A stretch of DNA of 32,564 nucleotides from Gammaproteobacteria bacterium (lineage in GTDB: Bacteria; Pseudomonadota; Gammaproteobacteria; JAJPIJ01): positions 1 through 32,564 of the forward strand of contig JAJVIQ010000016.1 in the NCBI GenBank assembly GCA_022071965.1. Direction: 5' to 3'. The notes beneath the pieces were generated by a model that had not been told where the DNA came from, ran no database searches, and worked only from the letters and a program-made list of their open reading frames with translations. Below, piece by piece: positions 11,209 to 17,898 of this stretch (position 1 is its first letter; each line of letters begins with the position of its first letter). A program made the position numbers and the translations under genes.

Positions 11209-13059
11209 ATGTCACAGACGACGGACAGCGAGGTCCCGGCCTTCGACGGCAAGGCGTTCTGCAGGGCGCTGACCACCCGGCCCGGCGTCTACCGCATGTT
11301 CGACGCCGACGGCGGCGTGCTGTACGTCGGCAAGGCGCGCAATCTGAGGAAGCGCGTCGGGAGCTACTTCGGCGGCCCCGCGCGCCTGAGCCCCAAGATC
11401 CGCGTGCTCGTGTCGCGCACCGCCGCGATGGAGGTGACGGCCACGCACACCGAGTCCGAGGCGCTGCTGCTGGAGAGCAATCTCATCAAGGCGCTGAAGC
11501 CGCGGTACAACGTCACGCTGCGCGACGACAAGAGCTTTCCGTGGATACACCTCGCGAGCGACCAGGAGTTTCCGCGGCTGCGCTTCCATCGCGGCGCGCG
11601 CAGGGGCAAGGGGCGGTATTTCGGCCCGTATCCGAACGCCGGCGCCGTGCGCGCCACGCTCAACCTGCTGCAGAAGCTGTTCCGGATCCGCAATTGCAGC
11701 GACGGCTTCTTCCGCGCCCGCACGCGCCCCTGCCTGCAGCACCAGATCAAGCGTTGCAGCGCCCCGTGCGTGGGCCTGATCGACGCCGCGGCCTACCGGC
11801 AGGACGTCGAGCACGCGGTGATGTTCCTGGAGGGCAAGGGCGAGGCGGTCATCGCCGAGCTGGTCAGGCGCATGGAAGCGGCCGCCGCGGGGCTGCAGTA
11901 CGAGTCCGCGGCGCGCTATCGCGACCGGATCGCGGACCTGAAGCGCGTCGAGCAGCGCCAGTACGTCGCGCAGGAGGGCGGCGATTGCGACATCGTCGCC
12001 GTGGCGACCGACGCCGCCGGCGGCTGCATCCAGCTGTTCGTCATCCGCGGCGGCCACAATCTCGGCAACCGCACCTTCTTCCCGGCCAACACGGAGGGCG
12101 CGGACGCCGAGGAGCTGCTCTATGCCTTCATCGCGCAGCACTACCTCGACAGCGCCGGCGACCGCGCGCTCCCACCGCTCATCCTGGTCAGCCACGCGCT
12201 GGCGGAGGCCGAGATCATCGCCGAGGCCCTCTCGCAGCACGCCGGCCGGGGTGTCGCCGTGCGTCGCGAGGTCCGCGGCGATCGGGCGCGCTGGCTCGGC
12301 ATGGCGCTGGAGAACGCGGAGCTGGCTCTCCGCCAGCGCCGCAGCCTCTCCGGCGAGGAGGGCAGGCGGCTGGAGGCGCTGCAGCAGTTCCTGGAGCTCG
12401 AGGACCCCATCGAACGCATCGAGTGTTTCGACATCAGCCACACGATGGGCGAGGCCACGGTCGCCTCCTGCGTGGTGTTCGGCGCCGAGGGCGCGGTGAA
12501 GTCCGATTATCGGCGCTTCAACATCGAGGGCGTGACGGCGGGCGACGACTACGGCGCCATGCGGCAGGCGGTGGAGCGACGCTACGCACGCGTGCAGCGC
12601 GAGGAGGGCCGCCTGCCGGAGGTGTTGCTGATCGACGGCGGCACCGGGCAGGTGGCGCAGGCCGAGGCGGTCATGCAGGAGCTCGGGATCACCGACGTGG
12701 CGATCGTCGGTGTGGCCAAGGGGCCGGCGCGCCGGCCGGGGCAGGAGGCGCTCATCCTGGCGAGCACGGGTCAGACCCGCCACCTGCCGGCGGACTCCCC
12801 GGCGCTGCATCTCATCCAGCGGATCCGCGACGAGGCGCACCGCTTCGCCATCACCGGCCATCGTCAGCGCCGCGGCAAGGCGCGCACCACCTCGGCGCTG
12901 GAGGAGGTCGAGGGGATCGGCGCGCAGAAGCGGCGCACCCTCATCCAGCATTTCGGCGGCCTGCAGGGCGTGGCGCGCGCGGGCATCGAGGACCTCTGCA
13001 AGGTCCCGGGCATCAGCCGCGCGCTGGCGCGCCGCATCTACGACCGCTTCCACGAGTAG
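11209..13059 (+). CDS. uvrC: Excinuclease ABC subunit C
   Basis: Dual-incision nuclease of nucleotide excision repair: with UvrB it cuts on both sides of a DNA lesion. The product is 616 residues (E. coli UvrC 610). The N-terminal GIY-YIG domain shows PGVYRM (26-30) and LYVGKARNLRKRV (38-50). A zinc/iron-type cysteine group follows (NCSDGFF, RPCLQHQIKRCSAPC), then the UvrB-binding UVR motif LQYESAARYRDRI. The RNase H-like domain has ECFDISHTMGEATVASCVVF and LLIDGGTGQ, with the acidic residues needed for 5' incision. Two helix-hairpin-helix motifs end the protein (VEGIGAQKRRTL, VPGISRALARRI). ATG 11209 gives the normal N terminus. Unlike E. coli, no uvrY response regulator precedes it. Confidence 0.98.
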   Translation: MSQTTDSEVPAFDGKAFCRALTTRPGVYRMFDADGGVLYVGKARNLRKRVGSYFGGPARLSPKIRVLVSRTAAMEVTATHTESEALLLESNLIKALKPRYNVTLRDDKSFPWIHLASDQEFPRLRFHRGARRGKGRYFGPYPNAGAVRATLNLLQKLFRIRNCSDGFFRARTRPCLQHQIKRCSAPCVGLIDAAAYRQDVEHAVMFLEGKGEAVIAELVRRMEAAAAGLQYESAARYRDRIADLKRVEQRQYVAQEGGDCDIVAVATDAAGGCIQLFVIRGGHNLGNRTFFPANTEGADAEELLYAFIAQHYLDSAGDRALPPLILVSHALAEAEIIAEALSQHAGRGVAVRREVRGDRARWLGMALENAELALRQRRSLSGEEGRRLEALQQFLELEDPIERIECFDISHTMGEATVASCVVFGAEGAVKSDYRRFNIEGVTAGDDYGAMRQAVERRYARVQREEGRLPEVLLIDGGTGQVAQAEAVMQELGITDVAIVGVAKGPARRPGQEALILASTGQTRHLPADSPALHLIQRIRDEAHRFAITGHRQRRGKARTTSALEEVEGIGAQKRRTLIQHFGGLQGVARAGIEDLCKVPGISRALARRIYDRFHE

Positions 13060-13203
13060 CATGGCGCACGCTCGACCTGCGCGGCAGCGGCCGCACGCGG
13101 CCTCGTCACTACCGCTTCCGGCCGCGATTCCATTATCCTTGCGGCCGCGCGGCCGCCACGGCTGCCCCGCTCCGCTCATGACGCTCGGACCCGACAGCCG
13201 CAG

Positions 13204-13761
13204 ATGAACACCCCGAACACGCTCACCCTGCTGAGGATCGTGCTGATCCCGGTGTTCGTCGTGGTCTACTACCTGCCCTGGCGGTGGTCGCACCTCGCCA
13301 CGGCGCTGATCTTCGCGCTCGCCGCCGGCACGGACTGGCTCGACGGTTATCTCGCCCGGCGCTGGAATCAGACCTCGCCGCTCGGCGCGTTTCTCGACCC
13401 GGTGGCCGACAAGCTCATGGTCGCGGTGGTGCTGGTGGTGCTGTTGCAGAAGCATCCCACGGTCTCGCTGGCGGTGCCGGCGGCGATCATCATCGGTCGG
13501 GAGATCACCGTCTCGGCGCTACGCGAGTGGATGGCAGAGCTCGGGGCGCGCTCCAAGGTGGCGGTCTCCTTCGTCGGCAAGTACAAGACCGCCGCGCAGA
13601 TGGTGGCTCTCATCCTGATGCTGTACGCCGAGCCGATCGGCGGTTTCGACACCTACCAGGTCGGATTCGCCCTGTTATACGCCGCCGCCGTGCTGACGAT
13701 CTGGTCGATGTGCCTGTACGTCGCGGCCGCCTGGCCGAAGCTGCGCACCGGCGCACGCTGA
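13204..13761 (+). CDS. pgsA: CDP-diacylglycerol-glycerol-3-phosphate 3-phosphatidyltransferase
   Basis: Inner-membrane enzyme that makes phosphatidylglycerophosphate, the committed step to phosphatidylglycerol and cardiolipin. It has 185 residues (E. coli 182) and five or six hydrophobic helices. The CDP-alcohol phosphatidyltransferase signature is complete: Asp44, Asp47-Gly48, Ala51-Arg52, Gly61, Asp65 and Asp69. The start ATG 13204 has only a weak ribosome site but gives the standard N terminus MNTPNTLTLLRI. The 144 bases after uvrC contain a TATCCT box (13134-13139) without a convincing -35, and a 16-base palindrome (13141-13156). The uvrC-pgsA-tRNA order is as in E. coli. Confidence 0.98.
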   Translation: MNTPNTLTLLRIVLIPVFVVVYYLPWRWSHLATALIFALAAGTDWLDGYLARRWNQTSPLGAFLDPVADKLMVAVVLVVLLQKHPTVSLAVPAAIIIGREITVSALREWMAELGARSKVAVSFVGKYKTAAQMVALILMLYAEPIGGFDTYQVGFALLYAAAVLTIWSMCLYVAAAWPKLRTGAR

Positions 13762-13868
13762 GCCGTTGCCGACACGGTGATCGAGGCGCCGTCCGCCGGC
13801 CCGCGCGCCCGCCGATCGCAAGGGCCGATCGACGATTGCCGCCTGTGCGGCCAATGAGTTATTCCGGC

Positions 13869-13897
13869 TTGACACCCCGCACGTCGCCGATAAGAAT
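13869..13897 (+). promoter_or_regulatory. Sigma-70 promoter of tRNA-Gly
   Basis: A perfect TTGACA (13869-13874) is followed after 16-17 bases by TAAGAAT (13891-13897). The GC-rich region after it fits a stable-RNA promoter. The mature tRNA begins at 13910, about 6-8 bases after the expected start point. Confidence 0.75.
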
Positions 13898-13909
13898 ACG
13901 GCTCCTGTC

Positions 13910-13985
<76 letters not shown>

Positions 13986-14006
13986 AATACCAGTTTTGTG
14001 GAACAA

Positions 14007-14032
14007 GCCCCGACATCGTTCGGGGTTTTTTT
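14007..14032 (+). terminator. Rho-independent terminator after tRNA-Gly
   Basis: CCCCGA (14008-14013) pairs with TCGGGG (14020-14025) over a 6-base loop and runs straight into seven T residues (14026-14032). This is a textbook intrinsic terminator 22 bases after the tRNA-Gly CCA. It separates tRNA-Gly from the rest of the tRNA cluster. Confidence 0.85.
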
Positions 14033-14034
14033 CT

Positions 14035-14040
14035 TATAAT
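14035..14040 (+). promoter_or_regulatory. Consensus -10 box before tRNA-Cys
   Basis: An exact TATAAT lies directly after the T-tract of the tRNA-Gly terminator. The hexamer 17 bases upstream (GACATC) is a poor -35, so an activator or an otherwise weak promoter would be needed. It would start a transcript about 50 bases before tRNA-Cys. Confidence 0.35.
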
Positions 14041-14084
14041 TCGTCTGCGTTCGGCCCACGATCCGATGCAGACCCTTGAGCGTT

Positions 14085-14101
14085 CCAAGGTGCGACCTTG
14101 G
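14085..14101 (+). promoter_or_regulatory. Leader hairpin overlapping the tRNA-Cys 5' end
   Basis: CCAAGGT (14085-14091) pairs perfectly with ACCTTGG (14095-14101) over a 3-base loop. The last two bases of the hairpin are G1 and G2 of tRNA-Cys. It would therefore compete with the acceptor stem in the precursor until RNase P has cut. Confidence 0.45.
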
Positions 14102-14173
14102 CTGAGTGGCAGAGTGGTCATGCAGCGGCCTGCAAAGCCGTGTACGCCGGTTCGATTCCGACCTCAGCCTCCA
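14100..14173 (+). tRNA. tRNA-Cys (anticodon GCA)
   Basis: A 74-base tRNA with encoded CCA. The acceptor GGCTGAG (14100-14106) pairs with CTCAGCC (14163-14169), discriminator T, then CCA. The anticodon loop CTGCAAA has T33 and anticodon GCA. The D loop retains the GG pair, and the T arm is regular (GCCGGTTCGATTCCGAC). This is the functional cysteine tRNA of the cluster. Confidence 0.95.
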
Positions 14174-14234
14174 TCATCAAAGGCAGATCGGCGGTCGGGA
14201 ACGACGCGCCAGTTCCGTAGAGTTCAGACCCATT

Positions 14235-14309
14235 GGCTGGGTGGCAGAGTGTTCATGCGGCGGCCCGCAAAGCCGCTCAGGCCGCGTTCAAATCCGGCCC
14301 CAGCCTCCA
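14235..14309 (+). pseudogene. Degenerate second tRNA-Cys copy (pseudo-tRNA)
   Basis: A 75-base sequence closely resembles the tRNA-Cys 61 bases upstream, with acceptor GGCTGGG/CCCAGCC, the GCA anticodon and an encoded CCA. Three lesions hit positions needed for function. T33 before the anticodon is C (loop CCGCAAA). The D-loop GG is GT. An extra C in the 5' side of the T stem (CCGCG before TTCAAAT) breaks its pairing with CCGGC. I infer a tandem duplication that is decaying, although charging by the cysteine enzyme has not been excluded. Confidence 0.8.
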
Positions 14310-14322
14310 ATCCGCTGACCAT

Positions 14323-14359
14323 GCCCGATGCGCCGGCGATGCACGCCGGCGCATCGGGC
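14323..14359 (+). repeat. Perfect 15-bp inverted repeat between pseudo-tRNA-Cys and tRNA-Leu
   Basis: GCCCGATGCGCCGGC (14323-14337) and GCCGGCGCATCGGGC (14345-14359) pair without mismatch across a 7-base loop. There is no T-tract behind it. The outer half, CCCGATGC...GCATCGGG, is the same as a hairpin at 16453-16473, which suggests a small repeat family. It could serve as an RNase III or processing site, or as a Rho-independent pause. Confidence 0.85.
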
Positions 14360-14463
14360 GTCGTGCCCGGCTCTCCACCGGCTGCGCGCGCCATCGCGGG
14401 CATTCCCGTGGGGGCGCGAATCGAGTAAAAGACGATGCTTCGGCGCCAGCACGAAATCCCCCG

Positions 14464-14552
14464 GCCCGGGTGGCGGAACTGGTAGACGCAAGGGACTTAA
14501 AATCCCTCGCCGCGCAAGCGGCGTGCCGGTTCGATTCCGGCTCCGGGCACCA
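14464..14552 (+). tRNA. tRNA-Leu (anticodon TAA)
   Basis: An 89-base class II tRNA with encoded CCA. The acceptor GCCCGGG (14464-14470) pairs with TCCGGGC, the last pair being G-T, followed by discriminator A and CCA. The anticodon loop CTTAAAA carries TAA and reads UUA/UUG. A long variable arm and a T arm GCCGGTTCGATTCCGGC are present. It is the leuZ counterpart of the E. coli cluster. Confidence 0.97.
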
Positions 14553-15119
14553 CCAATGACGCCGCGGTCATCCGCCGACGGCGGACAAGCATCTGCCATA
14601 TGCTGTTTCGGCGGGGGCATGCAGCCCCGTTCGTCCCCGACTGCCCGGTGACAGCCAAACCCGGGCGGGGGCATATGCGCTGACGCGGTGTCACGATGCC
14701 CCCGACCGACACGGCTGTACGCAACGCCAGACCGCACGGGCGGGCGGAAACGCTGTCTGAAGGTCATGGCCTGTCTCATCGAGGTCCACACCAACGGATC
14801 GAGGTCCTCGCGGACGAAGGCTCGCGCCGCGGGCAGGGAGAACCGCCTCGCCCAGGGCGTTCATGGTGGGGTGGCCGCCATGGAGGCCCGCGACGCCGCC
14901 CGTGGCGGCGCGCCGGGAACCCTCCGCGAGGGGACGACCCGTCGGCCCGGGAGCGGGCCTCGAAGCGGGACCCCAGACTGCCGCGCTCCATCCGCTCGAG
15001 CACAGCGCCACGCAATGGCGCGGCAGCGGCGCGGAAAGCGGAAGGCCTCCCATGCCGACCGCGCGATCGTGTCGGTTGAGCCGGGAACCCGTGCCTGCGC
15101 CTCCGGGCGTGACGAATTC
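14553..15119 (+). other. Non-coding, repeat-bearing region after the tRNA cluster
   Basis: I recognise no protein here. Open frames exist in several phases, but their translations are Arg/Gly/Pro-rich, as expected of high-GC non-coding DNA. TCCGCC/GGCGGA form a small hairpin (14571-14585) just after tRNA-Leu, without a T-tract. GCGGGGGCAT occurs twice (14611-14620 and 14665-14674) and its complement ATGCCCCCG once (14696-14704). The second copy can form a 9-base-pair stem with the complement over a 21-base loop. Confidence 0.6.
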
Positions 15120-15239
15120 ATGAAGATCCTGCGACTCATCGCCGGCGCATGCCGGATCCTGGCGGTTGGCCTGCTCGAGCCGTTCCACGGCCCCGGGCCG
15201 CTGACACGTCGGCTCGAGGGCGCGGGCGAAGCGGCATGA
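15120..15239 (+). CDS. Possible small protein coupled to the DUF488 gene
   Basis: A 39-codon frame from ATG 15120 whose TGA overlaps the ATG of the DUF488 gene in the arrangement ATGA (15236-15239). The product begins MKILRLIAGACRILAVGLLE, a short amphipathic or hydrophobic stretch, and ends in a polar tail. There is no clear ribosome site upstream, and the frame continues further back without a better start. It may be a real small protein, a leader for translational coupling, or chance. Confidence 0.3.
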   Translation: MKILRLIAGACRILAVGLLEPFHGPGPLTRRLEGAGEAA

Positions 15240-15802
15240 GCAGGCAGCCACCCCCGCAAGAGGCGCAATGGCCCGAGGGCGTCATTTTCACCGTCGGACA
15301 CTCGACCCTGCCGATCGAGGATTTCATCGCCCTTCTGCACGCCTATCGCATTGAATGTCTCGTGGACATCCGCACGGTGCCGCGCTCGCGCCATAACCCC
15401 CAGTTCAACGGCGACGCGCTCGCCGACACGCTGAGACCGGAGCACATCGAATACGTACCCCTGACCGCGCTGGGCGGTCTGCGGCACGCTCGCAAGGATT
15501 CTCTCAATGCCGGCTGGCGCAACAAGAGCTTTCGCGGGTACGCCGACTACATGCAGACCGACGCGTTTCGGCACGCCCTGGAGACCCTCATCAACATGAG
15601 CAGACAGAGACGCCTCGCCATGATGTGCGCGGAAGCGGTGCCGTGGCGCTGCCATCGTTCGCTGGTCGCGGACGCGCTCAGTGTGCGCGGCATTCCTGCT
15701 GTCGAGATCCTGTCGCAGGGCAGCTACCGCGTGCATGAGCTCACGCCTTTCGCGCGCGTGTCAGGAACGCAGATTACCTATCCGCCCGAGGACGCGACAT
15801 AA
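15236..15802 (+). CDS. DUF488 family protein
   Basis: A 188-residue DUF488 protein. Family hallmarks are FTVGHSTLPIEDF (residues 18-30), LVDIRTVPRSRHNPQFN, a conserved GG in LTALGGLRHARKDS, and the C-terminal motif CAEAVPWRCHR (Cys131, Cys139, His140, Arg141), which is likely the functional site. The biochemical role of DUF488 is not established; nothing here identifies a substrate. The start ATG 15236 is chosen because similarity begins near residue 12 and the codon overlaps the stop of a small upstream frame. The glycosylase-like gene begins directly after its TAA, so the two form an operon. Confidence 0.9.
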   Translation: MSRQPPPQEAQWPEGVIFTVGHSTLPIEDFIALLHAYRIECLVDIRTVPRSRHNPQFNGDALADTLRPEHIEYVPLTALGGLRHARKDSLNAGWRNKSFRGYADYMQTDAFRHALETLINMSRQRRLAMMCAEAVPWRCHRSLVADALSVRGIPAVEILSQGSYRVHELTPFARVSGTQITYPPEDAT

Positions 15803-16423
15803 TTGCCATCAGTCACGCTGCCCGGCTCGTGGAGAATGTGCAAGTCCCTGTCGCAGCTGCTCAGGAAAATCCGCGCATGCACCCAGTGTGCCGATGCCCT
15901 GCCATGCGGCCCCCGACCTGTCGTTCAGGCGCATGGATCGGCGCGGTTATGTATTATCGGGCAGGCGCCCGGTCGAAAAGTGCACGAAACCGGCATTCCC
16001 TGGAACGATTCATCCGGCGACCGGCTGCGCCACTGGCTTGGCCTGACGCGCGAGCAATTCTACGATCCGCGCAAAGTGGCCATTGTCCCCATGGGCTTCT
16101 GCTACCCGGGCAAAGCCGCCTCTGGCGACAACCCGCCGCGCCCGGAATGCGCGCCCCTCTGGCATGCAAGGCTGAGTGCCCATCTGCCCGGGGTTTCACT
16201 GACCTTGCTCGTCGGGCACCATGCGCAGGCCTATTATCTGCGGGAACGCCGCAAGCGTACGCTGGGCGAAACGGTGAAGGCATGGAAAGTATATCTGCCG
16301 CTGGGCTATCTTCCTCTGCCGCATCCGTCGCCGCGGAATCAGCCATGGATCGTCGGAAATCGCTGGTTCGAGGGGGAGCTGGTGCCGGAGCTCCGGAAGG
16401 TCATACGGACAATGAACCTGTGA
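15803..16423 (+). CDS. Uracil-DNA glycosylase family protein
   Basis: A 206-residue (from TTG 15803) member of the UDG superfamily, probably a base-excision repair protein. N-terminal cysteines CTQC (26, 29) and Cys35, with Cys100 and Cys116 later, resemble the Fe-S ligands of family 4/5 glycosylases, though the spacing differs. Motif 1 is IIGQAPG (51-57), comparable with GEAPG, and the distal motif is LPHPSPRN. The strings VPMGFCYPGK and PPRPECAPLWH are typical of a conserved proteobacterial subgroup whose activity I cannot state. TTG 15803 abuts the DUF488 stop and has GAGG about 10 bases upstream; ATG 15836 is the alternative but has its GGAG only one base away. It is co-transcribed with DUF488. 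Confidence 0.85.
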   Translation: MPSVTLPGSWRMCKSLSQLLRKIRACTQCADALPCGPRPVVQAHGSARLCIIGQAPGRKVHETGIPWNDSSGDRLRHWLGLTREQFYDPRKVAIVPMGFCYPGKAASGDNPPRPECAPLWHARLSAHLPGVSLTLLVGHHAQAYYLRERRKRTLGETVKAWKVYLPLGYLPLPHPSPRNQPWIVGNRWFEGELVPELRKVIRTMNL

Positions 16424-16452
16424 GGCTGCGCTTCGCGCATCGCTTCCCCCGG

Positions 16453-16499
16453 CCCGATGCCTCATGCATCGGGGCATGTTCCGCCCTGCCGCCCCCGAT
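16453..16499 (+). repeat. Alternative-pairing hairpins after the glycosylase gene
   Basis: CCCGATGC (16453-16460) pairs perfectly with GCATCGGG (16466-16473) over a 5-base loop, 30 bases after the glycosylase stop. The same ATCGGGG (16468-16474) can instead pair with CCCCGAT (16493-16499). The two structures exclude each other. The core CCCGATGC/GCATCGGG is shared with the inverted repeat at 14323-14359. No T-tract follows either form. Confidence 0.6.
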
Positions 16500-16518
16500 C
16501 GCGTATCGTGGCCCGTCC

Positions 16519-16674
16519 CCGGGTGTCCGGCCCGCGCACGCGAGCCTGCCGCACGCGCAAGGCGCCCGCATGGTTCCGCACTTGCCCGCAGGCAGCACTG
16601 CGCGCACGATGCGCCATCAGGGCGATCGGTGCGCGTCCCGCGTCGGGCCACCGGCACATCCATGACACGCTCAG
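16519..16674 (+). repeat. Diverged direct repeat, copy A (upstream of the DUF2945 gene)
   Basis: This stretch aligns by eye with 17717-17887. The 55-base block 16519-16573 differs from 17717-17771 at about ten positions and shares GCGAGCCTGCCGC and CCGCATGG. A second block from 16578 shares CACTTGCC, GCAGGC, GCACGATGCG, TCAGGGCGA and CGGGCC.CCGGCAC in order. Copy A ends just before the start codon at 16683. Confidence 0.75.
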
Positions 16675-16682
16675 GAACGACC

Positions 16683-16898
16683 ATGGCGAAGCCGTTCGAG
16701 GTCGGCGATCACGTGAGCTGGAATTCCGAGGCGGGACGCGTGCGCGGCAGGATCGTCAGGGTGCACACCGCGGACGTGAACTACAAGGGTTACATCCATC
16801 ACGCGAGCCCGGAGGATCCGCAGTACGAGATCAAGAGCGACAAGACCGATCACGTCGCGCTGCACAAGGGGCGCGCGCTGAGAAGGCTGCGCCGTTGA
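16683..16898 (+). CDS. DUF2945 / HVA1-type Tudor-like small protein
   Basis: A 71-residue protein of the DUF2945 (hypervirulence-associated, HVA1) family, a small beta-barrel fold. Recognisable parts are FEVGDHVSWNSEAGRVRGRI, VNYKGYIHHASPEDPQYEI and KTDHVALHKGRALRRL. No enzymatic residues are expected; the molecular role is unknown. The start ATG 16683 follows AGGA by about 8 bases; an in-frame ATG at 16662 would add seven residues without family similarity. Copy A of a direct repeat occupies its upstream region. The AhpD-like gene follows 79 bases later. Confidence 0.85.
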   Translation: MAKPFEVGDHVSWNSEAGRVRGRIVRVHTADVNYKGYIHHASPEDPQYEIKSDKTDHVALHKGRALRRLRR

Positions 16899-16977
16899 TC
16901 CGGCGCAGCGGCGCGCGCCGGCGCTCGCGGCCCGAAGCGACGGAACCCGCGGCGAAGAGCACCGGAGAGTACCTGAC

Positions 16978-17436
16978 ATGACACAAAGGATCGACTACGG
17001 CAAGGCCGCGCCCGAGGCTCTTGCCGCGATGCTCGGGCTCGATGGCTACGTGAGACACTGCGGCCTGCCGCGCAAGCTCGTCGAGCTCGTGAGGATGCGC
17101 GCCTCGCAGATCAACGGCTGCGCCTACTGCCTCGACATGCACAGCAAGGACGCGCGCGCGATCGGCGAGACCGAGCAGCGCCTGTACGTGCTGTCGGGCT
17201 GGCGCGAGGCCCCCTTCTATGACGAGCGCGAGCGCGCCGCGCTCGAATGGACCGAGGCGATCACGCGCATCGCCGACTACGGCGTGCCGGACGAGCTGTA
17301 CGCGCGCGTGCGGCGGCAGTTCAGCGAAAAGGAGATCGTGGACCTCACCCTCGCGGTGATCGTGATCAACGGCTGGAACCGGCTCGAGATCCCGTTCCGC
17401 TCGCGCGTGGGCGAATACCAGCCGAAACGGACGTGA
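16978..17436 (+). CDS. Carboxymuconolactone decarboxylase family protein (AhpD-like alkylhydroperoxidase core)
   Basis: A 152-residue, all-helical CMD/AhpD-like protein. The redox motif CAYCLDMH gives Cys48, Cys51 and His55, with Glu36 upstream, matching the AhpD-type E-x11-C-x2-C-x3-H active site. Such proteins reduce hydroperoxides through the cysteine pair, in the cytoplasm. ATG 16978 is preceded by GGAGAG at a good distance (16964-16969). A role in oxidative-stress defence is an inference, consistent with katG in the same window but not in the same operon. Confidence 0.92.
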   Translation: MTQRIDYGKAAPEALAAMLGLDGYVRHCGLPRKLVELVRMRASQINGCAYCLDMHSKDARAIGETEQRLYVLSGWREAPFYDERERAALEWTEAITRIADYGVPDELYARVRRQFSEKEIVDLTLAVIVINGWNRLEIPFRSRVGEYQPKRT

Positions 17437-17898
17437 GCACACCGTCACCGGGATCGCCGACGGCGTCTGCCGGCTCCGCACCCGTGTGCCGCAAGCGAAT
17501 GTCCGGTTCAGCCGGCTCCCGGTGCGCCAGGGCGGGCCGCTGCTGGGCCACCGTGGCCATCGGCGGCTCCTCGGCGCGGTGCGCGAGACGGTCGCGGCGC
17601 TGATCGATCCGACGTTCGGCGATCTGGTGAACCTTCATCGGCACGTTCAAGTGCATGTGCTCGCGCACCGGGGCCCCTGGCAGCCCCAGCCCCTCGGGTG
17701 GCCATCGTCCGTGCCGGCGGGCGACCGGCACGCGCCCGCGAGCCTGCCGCTCAGGCATGGCGTCCGCATGGATCGTCACCATGGATCTTCACTTGCCGGC
17801 AGGCGGCAATCGCCGGCACGATGCGACGTCAGGGCGACCGGGCGCATTGCGGTTCGGGCCGCCGGCACGCTCCTGACGCGTCGAGGACGATGATCGCG
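17437..17898 (+). other. Intergenic region holding repeat copy B
   Basis: No gene is recognisable in these 460 bases. The left half (17437-17710) is GC-rich with short self-complementary pieces, such as GCAC/GTGC near 17640-17655. The right half is direct-repeat copy B, listed separately. GTGCCGG (17711-17717) and CCGGCAC (17725-17731) form a 7-base-pair hairpin with a 7-base loop. Confidence 0.6.
17717..17887 (+). repeat. Diverged direct repeat, copy B (upstream of GH15 gene)
   Basis: Second copy of the element at 16519-16674. Relative to copy A it has about 15 extra bases after CCGCATGG (17772-17788) and one small indel further on. It ends at the ribosome site of the GH15 gene, as copy A ends at that of the DUF2945 gene. 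The two genes downstream are unrelated, so the shared part is the upstream region itself. Confidence 0.75.

Noticed and set aside
13141-13156. 16-base palindrome GCGGCCGCGCGGCCGC before pgsA
   Set aside because: It is made only of G and C in a very GC-rich gap, so chance is a sufficient explanation.
11212-13455. A 747-codon open frame on the minus strand across uvrC and pgsA
   Set aside because: It is antisense to two certain genes, has low-complexity Ala/Arg/Gly/Asp-rich translation and no recognisable domain; long antisense frames are expected in high-GC codon use.
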